NCBI GenBank assembly: GCA_023429995.1 | Contig: JAEZCE010000031.1 | Span: forward strand, 117,954 to 181,953 | Source of the DNA: Bacillota bacterium | GTDB lineage: Bacteria; Bacillota; UBA4882; UBA8346 | Direction: 5' to 3' | DNA: 64,000 bases | Shown: piece by piece, positions 18,856 to 27,787 of the stretch | Layout of the letters: each line of letters begins with the position of its first letter | Position numbering within the stretch: position 1 is the first letter of the stretch | Made by a program: the position numbers and the translations under genes | Notes under the pieces: generated by a model | What the model was told of the DNA's origin: nothing | What the model saw: only the letters and a program-made list of their open reading frames with translations | Database searches by the model: none

Positions 18856-19899
18856 TTATAACTTAATCCAGGCATCCAAACCCTCCGGTTGGTCCGGGTT
18901 AAATCCTTTTTGGATGGCTTTATAGTAAGCCAAGATTTGTGGTATAAAAATAAGAGGAAGTCCATATGACGCATTGCTCAGAGTAATCTCGGACGAAACC
19001 GCTAATTTCACGCCCGGAATATTACCCTTGGGAGTATCGCTATATGTAATCACGGTAGCTCCTTTTTTGATTAAATCACCGGCTAAAGCCGTTTGATATT
19101 CATAACCTTCGGAGCTAAGACACATAATGACCAAAGAATGTTGATTAATTAATACCATCGGCCCATGTCTGACATCAAGCAGATGATAATACCGCCCCGG
19201 AGTTCGAGCAATCTCCGTAAAAGCCAGAGCGCCCTCGCCGGCAATCCCTTGTAGCTCGCCGTCTGCCAATATCACCGCATCCCTCCAGTCGACTTCCGCA
19301 ATCCCTTTTAATTGTGCTTCGTATTTTTCAATAAAATGCTCTCCGGCATCGATCGCTGTATTTAATTCACTAATGAGCTTTTGATCATTAGCTAAATACG
19401 CCAGCACTAATAAATTCGTTAAATAAAGATTGGTCACCGTCCTTGTTTGACAAACGCTTTCATCAAAAGCCCATGGAATTTCTAAAGTTAAATCCGCAAT
19501 TTTAGCAAGATCTGAATCCTCTACACAAGTGATGCCTATAACCGGCACGGATGGCTGCAATGCTTTGACATTTTTTAGCGCTTGTATCACTTCACTGGTA
19601 CTCCCGGAACGGGTTGGAGCAATAATGAACGCACCATCAAACAGTTTTTGGTAGCTTTTATAATGAAGCATCAAATCTCCGGAAGCAATAGCCGTTGCGG
19701 GTCTATCCAATCTTATCCTGCAGGTAAATTCGGCGGACTGGCAAAGATTATAACTTGAACCACACCCAGTAAATATTATACTTTGAGGCGATCTATCTTT
19801 GTAGAAACGAAGCAGTTCTTCTTTCTTTGAAGTGACATAATCAAAAGTTTTTCTTAATGCTGTATATTGAGATTTTATCTCCGCATAAGTATAATTCAT
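18856..19899 (-). CDS. SIS-domain phosphosugar isomerase/deaminase (GlmS/AgaS/FrlB-like)
   Basis: A 347-residue protein with two SIS domains. The first has FTGCGSSYNLCQSAEFTCRI and the PTRSGSTSEVIQAL phosphate-binding loop. The second has DVRHGPMVLIN and ends NPDQPEGLDAWIKL, like the C-terminus of GlmS isomerase domains. It lacks the glutaminase domain, as in AgaS, NagB-II and FrlB. Likely it deaminates or de-glycates a phosphorylated amino sugar to a ketose-6-phosphate, feeding the kinase and aldolase of the same operon. It is the first gene of the operon. Confidence 0.88.
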   Translation of the reverse strand: MNYTYAEIKSQYTALRKTFDYVTSKKEELLRFYKDRSPQSIIFTGCGSSYNLCQSAEFTCRIRLDRPATAIASGDLMLHYKSYQKLFDGAFIIAPTRSGSTSEVIQALKNVKALQPSVPVIGITCVEDSDLAKIADLTLEIPWAFDESVCQTRTVTNLYLTNLLVLAYLANDQKLISELNTAIDAGEHFIEKYEAQLKGIAEVDWRDAVILADGELQGIAGEGALAFTEIARTPGRYYHLLDVRHGPMVLINQHSLVIMCLSSEGYEYQTALAGDLIKKGATVITYSDTPKGNIPGVKLAVSSEITLSNASYGLPLIFIPQILAYYKAIQKGFNPDQPEGLDAWIKL

Positions 19900-19940
19900 G
19901 ATTTTCGGCTCTCTTTTCGTTTTATTTATAACATCATCTT

Positions 19941-19957
19941 ATTATATTGTTATAACC
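19941..19957 (-). promoter_or_regulatory. Promoter and GntR-type operator of the SIS-ABC operon
   Basis: On the minus strand GGTTATAACAATATAAT contains the perfect palindrome GTTATAAC (19949-19956) and a consensus -10 box TATAAT (19941-19946). The operator therefore lies in the promoter spacer. The identical 17-mer recurs upstream of the GntR gene at 20906-20922. Confidence 0.65.
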
Positions 19958-20163
19958 ATTAATTCTAACAAACCGCTCCATCATAATGTCTTCATTCACC
20001 TCTTCTTTTAACAAACTTATTCAACCGTATATGAAAAAAGGTGTATATATCTTTTTCTATACCAATAAAATATATCATATCAGTCCAGATGTCAAGATAT
20101 ATTACACGTATTTCATATCAATAATAAAAACTTACATTTTCATCACATTGGTTGCGTAACGCA

Positions 20164-20895
20164 TTATTTTAAACAAATCTTATATTTGTATCGATCGCCC
20201 CGGATGATTCCCCGGCAAAATTCCACCACCCGCTCATTTGCATAGGTAATCCTTTCTAACAAAAGACCCGGCGCATTTTTGCCGACATGTAAATGAGCGG
20301 CATCACTCGAATGAATAATCACAGCCTCAAATGTCTCAATCGCTTCATTGGGAATCAAATTATACCGGATTGTCAAAGCATTATATAAGCCTTTGGCCTC
20401 AATTTCATCTGCAGTTAAGCCGGGGCATAATTCACAGGGTATATAGGATGTTTCAACGGCAAATGGTTCATCATTGGCCAATCTGAGCCGCCTGATATAA
20501 TAGACTTCCGTTTCCCTCTCATTAAAATGTTTGGCAATACTTTCATCGACTCTGATTTTTTTGAACTCAATCATTTTAGTACTGGGAGCATACCCCATGT
20601 TGCGAATTTCTTCACTGAAACTGTAAAAATTGGATAGTCTTTGTTCGATCTTGGGAGCAGTCACAAAGGTGCCTTTCCCTTGTTTCCGATACAAAAAACC
20701 CTCGTCCTCCAACTCTTGCAACGCCTGCCGAACAGTAATCCGGCTGACTTCATATAAGTCACACAATTCCCTTTCAGTAGGTATCTTACTATCAATCTCC
20801 CACTCATTGCTTTTGATTTTGTCCACCAAAATTTCTTTTAATTGATAATACAATGCGACTGGCGCTTTTTCATTCAGTAAAATTGTTTCCACCAC
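20164..20895 (-). CDS. GntR-family regulator with UTRA effector domain
   Basis: A 243-residue HutC/FarR-subfamily repressor. The winged helix (KIPTERELCDLYEVSRITVR, then QALQELEDEGFLYRKQGKGT) is followed by a UTRA domain from ~residue 90 (FYSFSEEIRNMGY onward) that senses a phosphorylated sugar. It starts GTG at 20895 with only a weak upstream Shine-Dalgarno. It lies upstream of the SIS-ABC operon in the same orientation. Shared operators suggest autoregulation plus control of that operon. In Bacillus an FrlR homologue has this role. Confidence 0.92.
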   Translation of the reverse strand: MVETILLNEKAPVALYYQLKEILVDKIKSNEWEIDSKIPTERELCDLYEVSRITVRQALQELEDEGFLYRKQGKGTFVTAPKIEQRLSNFYSFSEEIRNMGYAPSTKMIEFKKIRVDESIAKHFNERETEVYYIRRLRLANDEPFAVETSYIPCELCPGLTADEIEAKGLYNALTIRYNLIPNEAIETFEAVIIHSSDAAHLHVGKNAPGLLLERITYANERVVEFCRGIIRGDRYKYKICLK

Positions 20896-20905
20896 GCTTT
20901 TAATT

Positions 20906-20922
20906 GGTTATAACAATATAAT
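20906..20922 (+). promoter_or_regulatory. Second GntR-type operator, 10 bp before the gntR start codon
   Basis: ggttataacaatataat is a 17/17 match to the minus-strand operator at 19941-19957 and holds the palindrome GTTATAAC (20907-20914). Its position immediately ahead of the GTG start is that of an autoregulatory site. Confidence 0.6.
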
Positions 20923-21174
20923 ATATTATCCCTGAAAACTTTTCAAGCTCTTTGGGGAAATTTAAGTTTAAGCTTTATACCTATTATAATGTACCGCAAC
21001 TAACTTACCAAAGGGTATTAAAAGCTGCCATAAACGGTTAAACTTCTATCAAAGCCCAGGTCGATATAAAGCAGTTTATCAATAAATCTAAAAGGATATA
21101 TTTATCTTTCCTAGAATTATTATACTTCTATTCTTTATAAAACTAAAACTTTCAACACGAAAGGTTAAAAAATC

Positions 21175-21402
21175 ATGGAACCCGATGAACTGCAAAAAGA
21201 TTTTGAAGGTTATTGCCCGTTTTTAAAAAAAAACCATACAATCCAGGTTTTATATACTTTAATTAAACTGAATAATGCTCCATCACTATATAAAGCTTTC
21301 GCATTTGATTGTGGTCACATGGAGAATTGTCCATTGGAAATTTGCCCAATTGGGGGAAAAATACCTGATTTATTTGAGGCTGACCAGGATTTCAAGATTT
21401 AA
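21175..21402 (+). CDS. Small cysteine-containing hypothetical protein
   Basis: A 75-residue protein starting MEPDELQKDFEGYCPFLKKN with AAAGG 11 nt upstream. Cysteines in GYCPF, FDCGHMENCP and EICPIGG could bind a metal or form disulfides. There is no signal peptide or membrane segment. A strong terminator follows at 21486. It is isolated between two oppositely oriented operons. I do not recognise the family. Confidence 0.55.
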   Translation: MEPDELQKDFEGYCPFLKKNHTIQVLYTLIKLNNAPSLYKAFAFDCGHMENCPLEICPIGGKIPDLFEADQDFKI

Positions 21403-21485
21403 GACAGGCTCAATTTTCTTCGGCTTTGTTATCTTTCTGTTATTTCCTAAACTCCTCACCCATGAACCGTTCCATGTTGAAACAA

Positions 21486-21519
21486 AAAAATCAGCCAAAA
21501 TAATTCTTAGCTGATTTTT
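21486..21519. terminator. Bidirectional Rho-independent terminator
   Basis: aaaaatcagc (21486-21495) and gctgattttt (21510-21519) pair perfectly around a 14-nt loop, with A/T runs on both sides. It can end both the plus-strand small gene and the minus-strand rbs operon. Confidence 0.85.
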
Positions 21520-21551
21520 CTTTTGCTTCTTATTGAAATGACTGTTCCCGA

Positions 21552-22517
21552 TTAGGCATCCTTATTCAGGTCGAAAATGACAGCCACCAGGATAATGATA
21601 CCCATAGCAATCGTCTGCCAATAAGATGACACTCCCAATAAACTCAAGGCGTTGTTAATAACTCCGATGATCACCAGACCGAGTGTGGTTTGAATGATCC
21701 CCCCGCGACCGCCCGACATACTGGTCCCGCCCATTGCCACTGCAGCAATTGCATTTAACTCATAGCCTTGGGCCGCATTGGGTTGTCCGGCTTGCAACCT
21801 GGAAGCCAGTGCCGCTCCACCCAGCGCAGCCAATACTGAACAAATCATATAAACATAAAACTTAATCTTAACGATATTAATCCCGCTTAGTTTGGCAACT
21901 TCTTCATTGCTTCCCACGGCAAAAACATACCGACCAAAGCAAGTTCGGGTTAGTATAATATGAGCGATAACCATAATGATAGCCGTCACAATTACCATTA
22001 CCGGTATGGGGCCGATATATCCTATCCCCATCCAACTGAAGGAATCCGGCAAACCAAAAACCGGTCGGGATTCGGTATATACATAAGCTAAACCGCGGGC
22101 TACACTCATAATCGCCAGAGTGGCTATAAAGGGAGGCACTTTTAACTTGGCAATGTTCAGCGCCATAATACCGCCAAAAATACCTCCAATAACGATTGCA
22201 GTTGCCAAAATCACCAAAACTCCGGTTAAAATGCTGGCATTGGGAAAGAATTTGATCGTCACGGTAGCCACGATGCCCGCCAATGCCGCCACAGATCCTA
22301 CCGACAAATCAATTCCATTGGATAGGATGACAAAAGTCATTCCCGTAGCCAGTAGCGCATTAATGGCTATCTGCATCATGACATTGACCAAATTATTGGG
22401 ATCTATGAAACGCGGTACAAAAAGAGCCGACATCACTATCAGCAGCACAAAAAAGAGTACCAGTGAGTTTTCCTTTGCATATTTGTTAAGCCGCTTTAAA
22501 TCCAAGGCATTGCCCAT
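21552..22517 (-). CDS. rbsC: Ribose-type ABC transporter permease
   Basis: A 321-residue inner-membrane permease of the RbsC/BPD_transp_2 family. Its hydrophobic segments include ENSLVLFFVLLIVMSALFVP and NALLATGMTFVILSNGIDLS, with the hallmark GIDLSVGSVAALAG and TSMSGGRGGI motifs. It starts 14 bp after rbsA and is the last gene of the operon that begins with deoR. The symbol indicates family; the transported sugar is probably a ketose or pentose (inference). Confidence 0.92.
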   Translation of the reverse strand: MGNALDLKRLNKYAKENSLVLFFVLLIVMSALFVPRFIDPNNLVNVMMQIAINALLATGMTFVILSNGIDLSVGSVAALAGIVATVTIKFFPNASILTGVLVILATAIVIGGIFGGIMALNIAKLKVPPFIATLAIMSVARGLAYVYTESRPVFGLPDSFSWMGIGYIGPIPVMVIVTAIIMVIAHIILTRTCFGRYVFAVGSNEEVAKLSGINIVKIKFYVYMICSVLAALGGAALASRLQAGQPNAAQGYELNAIAAVAMGGTSMSGGRGGIIQTTLGLVIIGVINNALSLLGVSSYWQTIAMGIIILVAVIFDLNKDA

Positions 22518-22531
22518 TCGATTAACCTCCC

Positions 22532-24034
22532 TTAACTTCCACTAATACTGGCGAGTTGCAAAATATCCTTCTCATTAATTCCTTGATTATCGATGATTCC
22601 TGAAACCTTTCCTTCCCGCATCACCATGACCCGGTCTGAAACCCCCAAAATCTCCGGAAGCTCCGAAGAAACCATGATAATACTGCCGCCCTCTTCTACA
22701 AATTTCTTCATCAAACTATAGATTTCAGCCTTGGCGTTCACATCAATGCCTCGGGTAGGCTCGTCCATAATAAGAATTCTGGACTTGGCCGCAAGCCATT
22801 TGGCGATAACCACCTTTTGCTGATTACCTCCGGAAAGGTTTTTTACCGGAGCATTGGCATTTGGTGTTTTCGTGCGTAACATTTGAATAAAATCTTCAGC
22901 GATTTGTGATTCCCATCCAAAGTTGATAAAACCAAATTTGGAGTTTACAAATAAACTGGCAAGAGAAGTATTTTCCTTAACACTCTTTGACAATAAAAGC
23001 CCTTGATTCCGTCGGTCTTCCGGTATCAAGCCCACACCTGCTTTGATCGCTTGTTGAGGTTCAGTAAATCTTACCGGCTCACCGTTTAAAAAACATTCTC
23101 CGCGGTCAATACTGTCTGCGCCGAAGATAGCCCTCATCACTTCAGTTCTACCGGCGCCTATTAAACCTGCCACACCTAAAATTTCTCCCCGTCTCAAGCT
23201 AAAAGAGATGTTTTCAAAAACTTCTTTCCGGGTATAATTTCGAATCTCCAACACTACTTCGTCGGCAGGAGGTATTTCCGATTTATAATAAAATTGCGTA
23301 ACTTCTCTACCTACCATTAGCGCAATCATATGGCTTTCATCAATTTCTTGAAGGGATACCGTCTTTACAAGCTGTCCATCCCGCAGGATAGTAACTGTAT
23401 CTCCAATTCTAGCGATTTCTTTTAAACGATGGGATATATATATAATGGCTACATTCTCTCGTTTTAACTTGTCAATCACTTTAAAAAGCGCTTCAACCTC
23501 ATGTTCTGATAAAGACGAGGTAGGCTCATCCATAATGACCAATGAACTATTTTGCGAGACCGCCCTGGCAATCTCCACCATTTGCTTGTCGGCATTGCTT
23601 AACCGGCGAATGACCGCCTTCGGATTGATCTTAACTCCAATACTTTCCAGTAATTGACTGGTATCCTTGTTCATTTTCTTGCGATCGACAAAACCGGACT
23701 TACCGATTTTTGGCTCCCGGCCCAGAAAAATATTTTCAGCAACCGTGAGGTCGGGAATAACGCTTAATTCCTGGTGAATTACACTGATACCGGCAGCCAG
23801 AGACTCACGGGTATTTTTAAAATCGACTTCCTGACCGCTTAATTTGATAATTCCTTCATCGCGGGAATATACACCGGAAATAATTTTGATTAAAGTCGAT
23901 TTTCCAGCGCCATTTTCGCCCAACAATACATGCACCTTGCCGGGATAAATATTCAAATTAATATTTGACAAAGCCTTGACCCCGGGAAAAGTTTTACTAA
24001 CTCCGGCCATTTCTATCAATGGCATTTGATGCAT
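22532..24034 (-). CDS. rbsA: Ribose-type ABC transporter ATP-binding protein (duplicated ATPase)
   Basis: About 500 residues with two ABC domains. The first has Walker A GENGAGKST, a signature region (IRRLSNADKQMVEIARAVSQ) and Walker B LVIMDEPTSSL. The second has a degenerate Walker A (GLIGAGRTE), the LSGGNQQKV signature and ILIMDEPTRGIDV. This asymmetry is normal for RbsA/MglA. AGGAGG 7 nt before the ATG at 24034 sets the start. It is separated from rbsB by 254 bp holding a palindromic repeat element. Confidence 0.95.
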   Translation of the reverse strand: MHQMPLIEMAGVSKTFPGVKALSNINLNIYPGKVHVLLGENGAGKSTLIKIISGVYSRDEGIIKLSGQEVDFKNTRESLAAGISVIHQELSVIPDLTVAENIFLGREPKIGKSGFVDRKKMNKDTSQLLESIGVKINPKAVIRRLSNADKQMVEIARAVSQNSSLVIMDEPTSSLSEHEVEALFKVIDKLKRENVAIIYISHRLKEIARIGDTVTILRDGQLVKTVSLQEIDESHMIALMVGREVTQFYYKSEIPPADEVVLEIRNYTRKEVFENISFSLRRGEILGVAGLIGAGRTEVMRAIFGADSIDRGECFLNGEPVRFTEPQQAIKAGVGLIPEDRRNQGLLLSKSVKENTSLASLFVNSKFGFINFGWESQIAEDFIQMLRTKTPNANAPVKNLSGGNQQKVVIAKWLAAKSRILIMDEPTRGIDVNAKAEIYSLMKKFVEEGGSIIMVSSELPEILGVSDRVMVMREGKVSGIIDNQGINEKDILQLASISGS

Positions 24035-24074
24035 GGTCTTTCCTCCTGACATTCGAGTACTCAGCGCGCCGGCC

Positions 24075-24194
24075 GAGGCTGTTTAAAAAGCAACTTGAAA
24101 TCAATAAGAAATACAATATATAGTTTCATCGGATGTGCCAATTTCAATATATTGTATTTCTTGATCGTTAAATTTCCTTTTGGACAGCCCCCTC
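24075..24194. repeat. Palindromic intergenic element, copy B
   Basis: This is the best-preserved copy, with ~43-bp arms. The left arm reads GCTGTTTAAAAAGCAACTTG and continues to AAGAAATACAATATAT. The right arm in reverse complement reads GCTGTCCAAAAGGAAATTTA and continues to AAGAAATACAATATAT. It sits between rbsB and rbsA within the operon and would fold into a long hairpin in the mRNA. A 63-residue frame across it is not credible as a gene. Confidence 0.85.
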
Positions 24195-24288
24195 GCGCGC
24201 GACTTTTATCAACCAGATCATTGGGGCCGTGGAAGGAGATGTCTCCTTCCACCGTAACCTAACCGTAAAACTGTAGCCCCGATAGCTC

Positions 24289-25203
24289 TTAAAGATTGGT
24301 TTTATCAATGACTTTCGGAGCGATTGGAATTAATTTGGGAACGGTTTTGCCGTTCAGTTTATCCATGACGGCATCCAAAGTTCTAGCGCCGATAGCCGTA
24401 GGATCTTGAGCTATATCGGCTTTCCAGTGTCCACCGCTTTTGATTTCAGCAATACCTTCGGGATTACCGTCGAAACCAATGACCTGGACGTTACGGTTGG
24501 CGGCTTTGATTGCAGATAAAGCTCCCATGGCAAAAGGATCGCCAACACCGAAAATCACTTGAAGATTCGGGAATTTAACGAGCATGTTTTGGGTAACATC
24601 AGCAGCTTTCGCTTGATCGCCCGAGCAGTTTTGAACGTCGACCACTTTGATATCGGGATAATTTTTCGCTAAGAATTCTTTGAAACCTTTTTCACGGTTA
24701 ACGCAACTTTCAACTTCGGAATAAGTCACAATTGCAACTTCACCTTTGCGGCTGGGAAGCATTTTCTTGGCTACATAATCAGCTGCCAATTCGCCGCCTT
24801 TGTAGTTATCAGTGGCAACATGGGCTGTCGTTTGTCCGTCCGATGAGATATCCATTGTAAAGACAGGAATATTTACTTTGTTGGCCAGTTCCACCATGGA
24901 TTTGCTTCCTGCGGAATTGGTGGGGCAAAGGATAATCGCATTCACCTTTTGGGTAATAAAATCTTGAACCTGGCTGAGTTGCTTGTTGGAATCTCTGGAT
25001 GCATCTTGAACGATCAATTTGACTCCGAGTTTCTTTGCCCTTGCGATTAAGGATTTCTCAATGTTGTTGTAGAAAACATGCTCACGGGTGAGCAAGCTGA
25101 CGCCGACAACAACTTTTTTGGGAGCCGCGATTGCAGCCACAGTAAGGCTTAAAATCATGAGAACCACGAGCGAGACGAGGATAATCCGGGTAAATCTTTT
25201 CAT
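24289..25203 (-). CDS. rbsB: Ribose-type ABC transporter periplasmic binding protein
   Basis: About 304 residues. The signal peptide (IILVSLVVLMILSLTVAAIA) precedes a type-I periplasmic-binding fold. Typical motifs are VVVGVSLLTREHVFYNNIEK, KVNAIILCPTNSAGSKSMVE and VQVIGFDGNPEGIAEIKSGG. GGGAGG 7 nt before the ATG at 25203 sets the start. The Phe/Asp/Asn-rich pocket resembles sugar binders of the RbsB/XylF group; exact ligand unknown. Confidence 0.92.
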   Translation of the reverse strand: MKRFTRIILVSLVVLMILSLTVAAIAAPKKVVVGVSLLTREHVFYNNIEKSLIARAKKLGVKLIVQDASRDSNKQLSQVQDFITQKVNAIILCPTNSAGSKSMVELANKVNIPVFTMDISSDGQTTAHVATDNYKGGELAADYVAKKMLPSRKGEVAIVTYSEVESCVNREKGFKEFLAKNYPDIKVVDVQNCSGDQAKAADVTQNMLVKFPNLQVIFGVGDPFAMGALSAIKAANRNVQVIGFDGNPEGIAEIKSGGHWKADIAQDPTAIGARTLDAVMDKLNGKTVPKLIPIAPKVIDKTNL

Positions 25204-25270
25204 GTTTGTTCCTCCCATTTTTGATTTTTTGTATGCAAAAGGGCTTTTTGGCTACCCCTTTTACCAAAGG

Positions 25271-26122
25271 TTAAGCTTTACCTGCGCTACCGCAAAGGTT
25301 AATTTTTTGTTTTACAATTTCTTGAACGGCTTTTTTCCCACCGGCCATAAACTTCTTGGGGTCGATAATACTTTGATCAACCAGCGCAGCCCGAACTCCC
25401 CGAGTTAGCGCAGCCCGAAGCTCGGTGGCAAAATTGACCTTGCTGATACCAAGGGCAATTGCTTTTCGCACCATATCATCGGGAACACCGGAAGCCCCAT
25501 GGAGTACCAAAAGCACTTCTACAACCTTACGAATTTCCCCAAGCCTTTCAAAGTCCAGTTTGGGTTCTCCTTTATAAAAACCGTGGGCAGTTCCAATCGC
25601 AACGGCCAAAGAATCAATCCCGGTCTGCTTCACAAATTCCTTTGCTTCAGCCGGATCAGTATAGGTTGCCGATTTATCGCTAACCTCCAAGCCGTCTTCT
25701 TTACCCCCGACTTTGCCCAGTTCGGCTTCAACGGGAATCCCGACCGCACGGGACATTTCCACGACTCGTTTTGAAATTGCGATATTTTCTTCAAAAGGAA
25801 GCTTTGAGCCATCAATCATAATCGATGTATATCCTGCGTGTAATGCCTGCACTGCCAAATCAAAACTTTCACCATGATCAAGGTGAAGAGCTACCGGAAC
25901 CGGACAGGACTCGGCAGCAGCATGAACCATGGCAGCCAACATTTTAACTCCGGCATATTTGACAGTGCCCGGTGTGGTTTGTATCATCACCGGAGCCCGG
26001 AGTTCAGTCGCTGTCTCCAATACTGCTTGAACCATTTCCATATTTTCAATATTAAATGCCGCTACTGCATAATTTCCCTTTTGGGCATCTTCCAGCATTC
26101 GCTTACTTGTAACCAAAGGCAT
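25271..26122 (-). CDS. Class II ketose-bisphosphate aldolase, second copy
   Basis: A 283-residue aldolase. The motifs ALHLDHGESFDL, SIMIDGSKLPFEEN, VEAELGKVGGKEDG and LLVLHGASGVPDD give the zinc and substrate ligands. It is a paralogue of the aldolase at 13336-14169, clearly related but diverged. In this operon it follows the 1-phosphofructokinase-like gene. It should split a ketose 1,6-bisphosphate into DHAP and a triose phosphate. Confidence 0.93.
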   Translation of the reverse strand: MPLVTSKRMLEDAQKGNYAVAAFNIENMEMVQAVLETATELRAPVMIQTTPGTVKYAGVKMLAAMVHAAAESCPVPVALHLDHGESFDLAVQALHAGYTSIMIDGSKLPFEENIAISKRVVEMSRAVGIPVEAELGKVGGKEDGLEVSDKSATYTDPAEAKEFVKQTGIDSLAVAIGTAHGFYKGEPKLDFERLGEIRKVVEVLLVLHGASGVPDDMVRKAIALGISKVNFATELRAALTRGVRAALVDQSIIDPKKFMAGGKKAVQEIVKQKINLCGSAGKA

Positions 26123-26170
26123 TTTGGCAACACATCCCTTATTTATTGTTTCACTATTTGAATTAAGGCC

Positions 26171-27106
26171 TCATGAACAAATTTTTTCGATATTGACCTG
26201 CGGCAGCATTTTCTGAAAGTCTTCAGCCGTACAAAGTAGAGTACCCTCGCGAATCAGAGAGGCATTGGCCGCCGCTACTCCATACCGGAGCATGTCCGAA
26301 ATATTCAGTTGTTGTTCTATAGCCATACATACTCCAGCCACCAGGGAATCACCGGCCCCTTGAACTCCCCGCACTTCAATACTGGATGCCGGCGCAAACC
26401 AAGCCTGATCCTTACTTACGACAACCGCGCCATCCTTTCCCATGGTAACACAGACAATACCCACTCCCTGTTCTATGAGTTTCCTGGAAATAGTAACGAT
26501 ATCCTGTTTATTTTGCACCTTCACCTTGAATGCGGATTCGAATTCATACAGGTTGGGTTTAATAAAATAGGGTCCAGCCTTCAAACCATCCAGAAACAAC
26601 TCCCCGTCAGCGTCTAAAACTGTTTTGACTCCGCTCTCTTTTACGGTTGTAATTAAAGTCCGATAGATATCTTTAGGAACTCCAGCCGGGACACTGCCAT
26701 TAAAAACCATAATGGATGAATTTTTGACCCTGTCATAAACCAATTTATGAAGCTCAGGTAAAATTTCCGTGATAACCGGGTAACCATTTTCATTAAACTC
26801 GGTCATCACATGACTTTGTTCATCAAAGACCTTCACATTGGTTCTAAGGGTCCCTTCAATATTGATAAATTGGTATTGGATACCGCTTTGTTCCAAACTT
26901 GCCTGGACAAAATCCCGGTTATTAATATAATTAAAGCCTAAAGCCTCAGTCTGTCCGCCTAATTGGTGAACCGCAATACTTACATTAATACCCTTGCCCG
27001 ATAAGTCGGAACGGGTGTGAATCACCCGGTTTAACCCGCCATACTTGAAATCTTTAATTGTAATGGTTCTATCAATGCAAGGATTTAGCGTTAGTGTTGT
27101 AATCAC
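26171..27106 (-). CDS. 1-phosphofructokinase/tagatose-6-phosphate kinase family (PfkB) kinase
   Basis: A 311-residue kinase of the FruK/LacC group, marked by the start MITTLTLNPCIDRTI and by GGLNRVIHTRSDLSGKGINV. The C-terminal catalytic motif is RGVQGAGDSLVAGV. Members phosphorylate fructose-1-phosphate or tagatose-6-phosphate to the 1,6-bisphosphate. Its position between dhaL and the aldolase suggests that the preceding kinase makes its ketose-phosphate substrate. Confidence 0.92.
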   Translation of the reverse strand: MITTLTLNPCIDRTITIKDFKYGGLNRVIHTRSDLSGKGINVSIAVHQLGGQTEALGFNYINNRDFVQASLEQSGIQYQFINIEGTLRTNVKVFDEQSHVMTEFNENGYPVITEILPELHKLVYDRVKNSSIMVFNGSVPAGVPKDIYRTLITTVKESGVKTVLDADGELFLDGLKAGPYFIKPNLYEFESAFKVKVQNKQDIVTISRKLIEQGVGIVCVTMGKDGAVVVSKDQAWFAPASSIEVRGVQGAGDSLVAGVCMAIEQQLNISDMLRYGVAAANASLIREGTLLCTAEDFQKMLPQVNIEKICS

Positions 27107-27136
27107 TCAAAATCTCCTCCTTGTTGCAAAAAACAG

Positions 27137-27787
27137 CTATCCGGCGTAGTTGTCATTTATCCACGAAGCCATGGACCGAAAGATGATCCATACCGAGACA
27201 GCTCCCGCATCTTCTAGACCAATCGCATTCTGTCCGAAAGATTTTGCCCGACCGAATTTTGCCACACATTGTTTGGTATATTCTTTTCCAGCTTCTGCTT
27301 GTTTAGCTGCCCGATTAAAGCCCTCCACGAGGCCGATACCCAAGCTTACTGCTTCCTGCAGACCCATGACCGCCGGTTCAAAGGCATCCACCATTGTTTT
27401 ATCACCGATTTGCGCCTTGCCACGTTTCTTGAGAGCCACCAGTGACCTTTGAAAAATATCCGCAATGCCCTGAAGGTCAATTTCTTTTACCCGTTCAATC
27501 CCAATAATGCCGCTGATAAAAACTGTCCCAAAAAGCACTCCCGAGGCCCCTCCCATGGTGTCCAGAAGAGTCATGCCGACACAATGAAATACTTCATTAA
27601 TGGAGCCAAATTCTTTTGCATGAAGTTCCTTTTGAACTTCCTTAAATCCCAGCGACATACTGGTGCCGTGGTCGCCATCGCCGATTTTCTTGTCAATAAC
27701 CGTCAAATAATCCTCAGAATCAATCATTTGCTGGGCAACAAAACCAAACATTTTTTGTAGATCGCCCGCAGTTAAAGAAGTTTTCAA
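27137..27787 (-). CDS. dhaL: Dihydroxyacetone kinase family, nucleotide-binding subunit L
   Basis: A 216-residue DhaL-type subunit. The Mg-ADP/ATP ligand motif DKKIGDGDHGTSMSLGF keeps all three Asp residues. GGASGVLFGTVFISG and KTMVDAFEPAV follow as in the family. The dhaK-like gene upstream overlaps it by 4 bp. No DhaM (PTS phosphocarrier) gene is present in the window, so the phosphoryl donor may be ATP or a distant DhaM. Confidence 0.9.
   Translation of the reverse strand: MKTSLTAGDLQKMFGFVAQQMIDSEDYLTVIDKKIGDGDHGTSMSLGFKEVQKELHAKEFGSINEVFHCVGMTLLDTMGGASGVLFGTVFISGIIGIERVKEIDLQGIADIFQRSLVALKKRGKAQIGDKTMVDAFEPAVMGLQEAVSLGIGLVEGFNRAAKQAEAGKEYTKQCVAKFGRAKSFGQNAIGLEDAGAVSVWIIFRSMASWINDNYAG

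Noticed and set aside
24061..24252. 63-residue minus-strand frame
   Set aside because: It is read through the palindromic repeat element between rbsB and rbsA and has no gene features.
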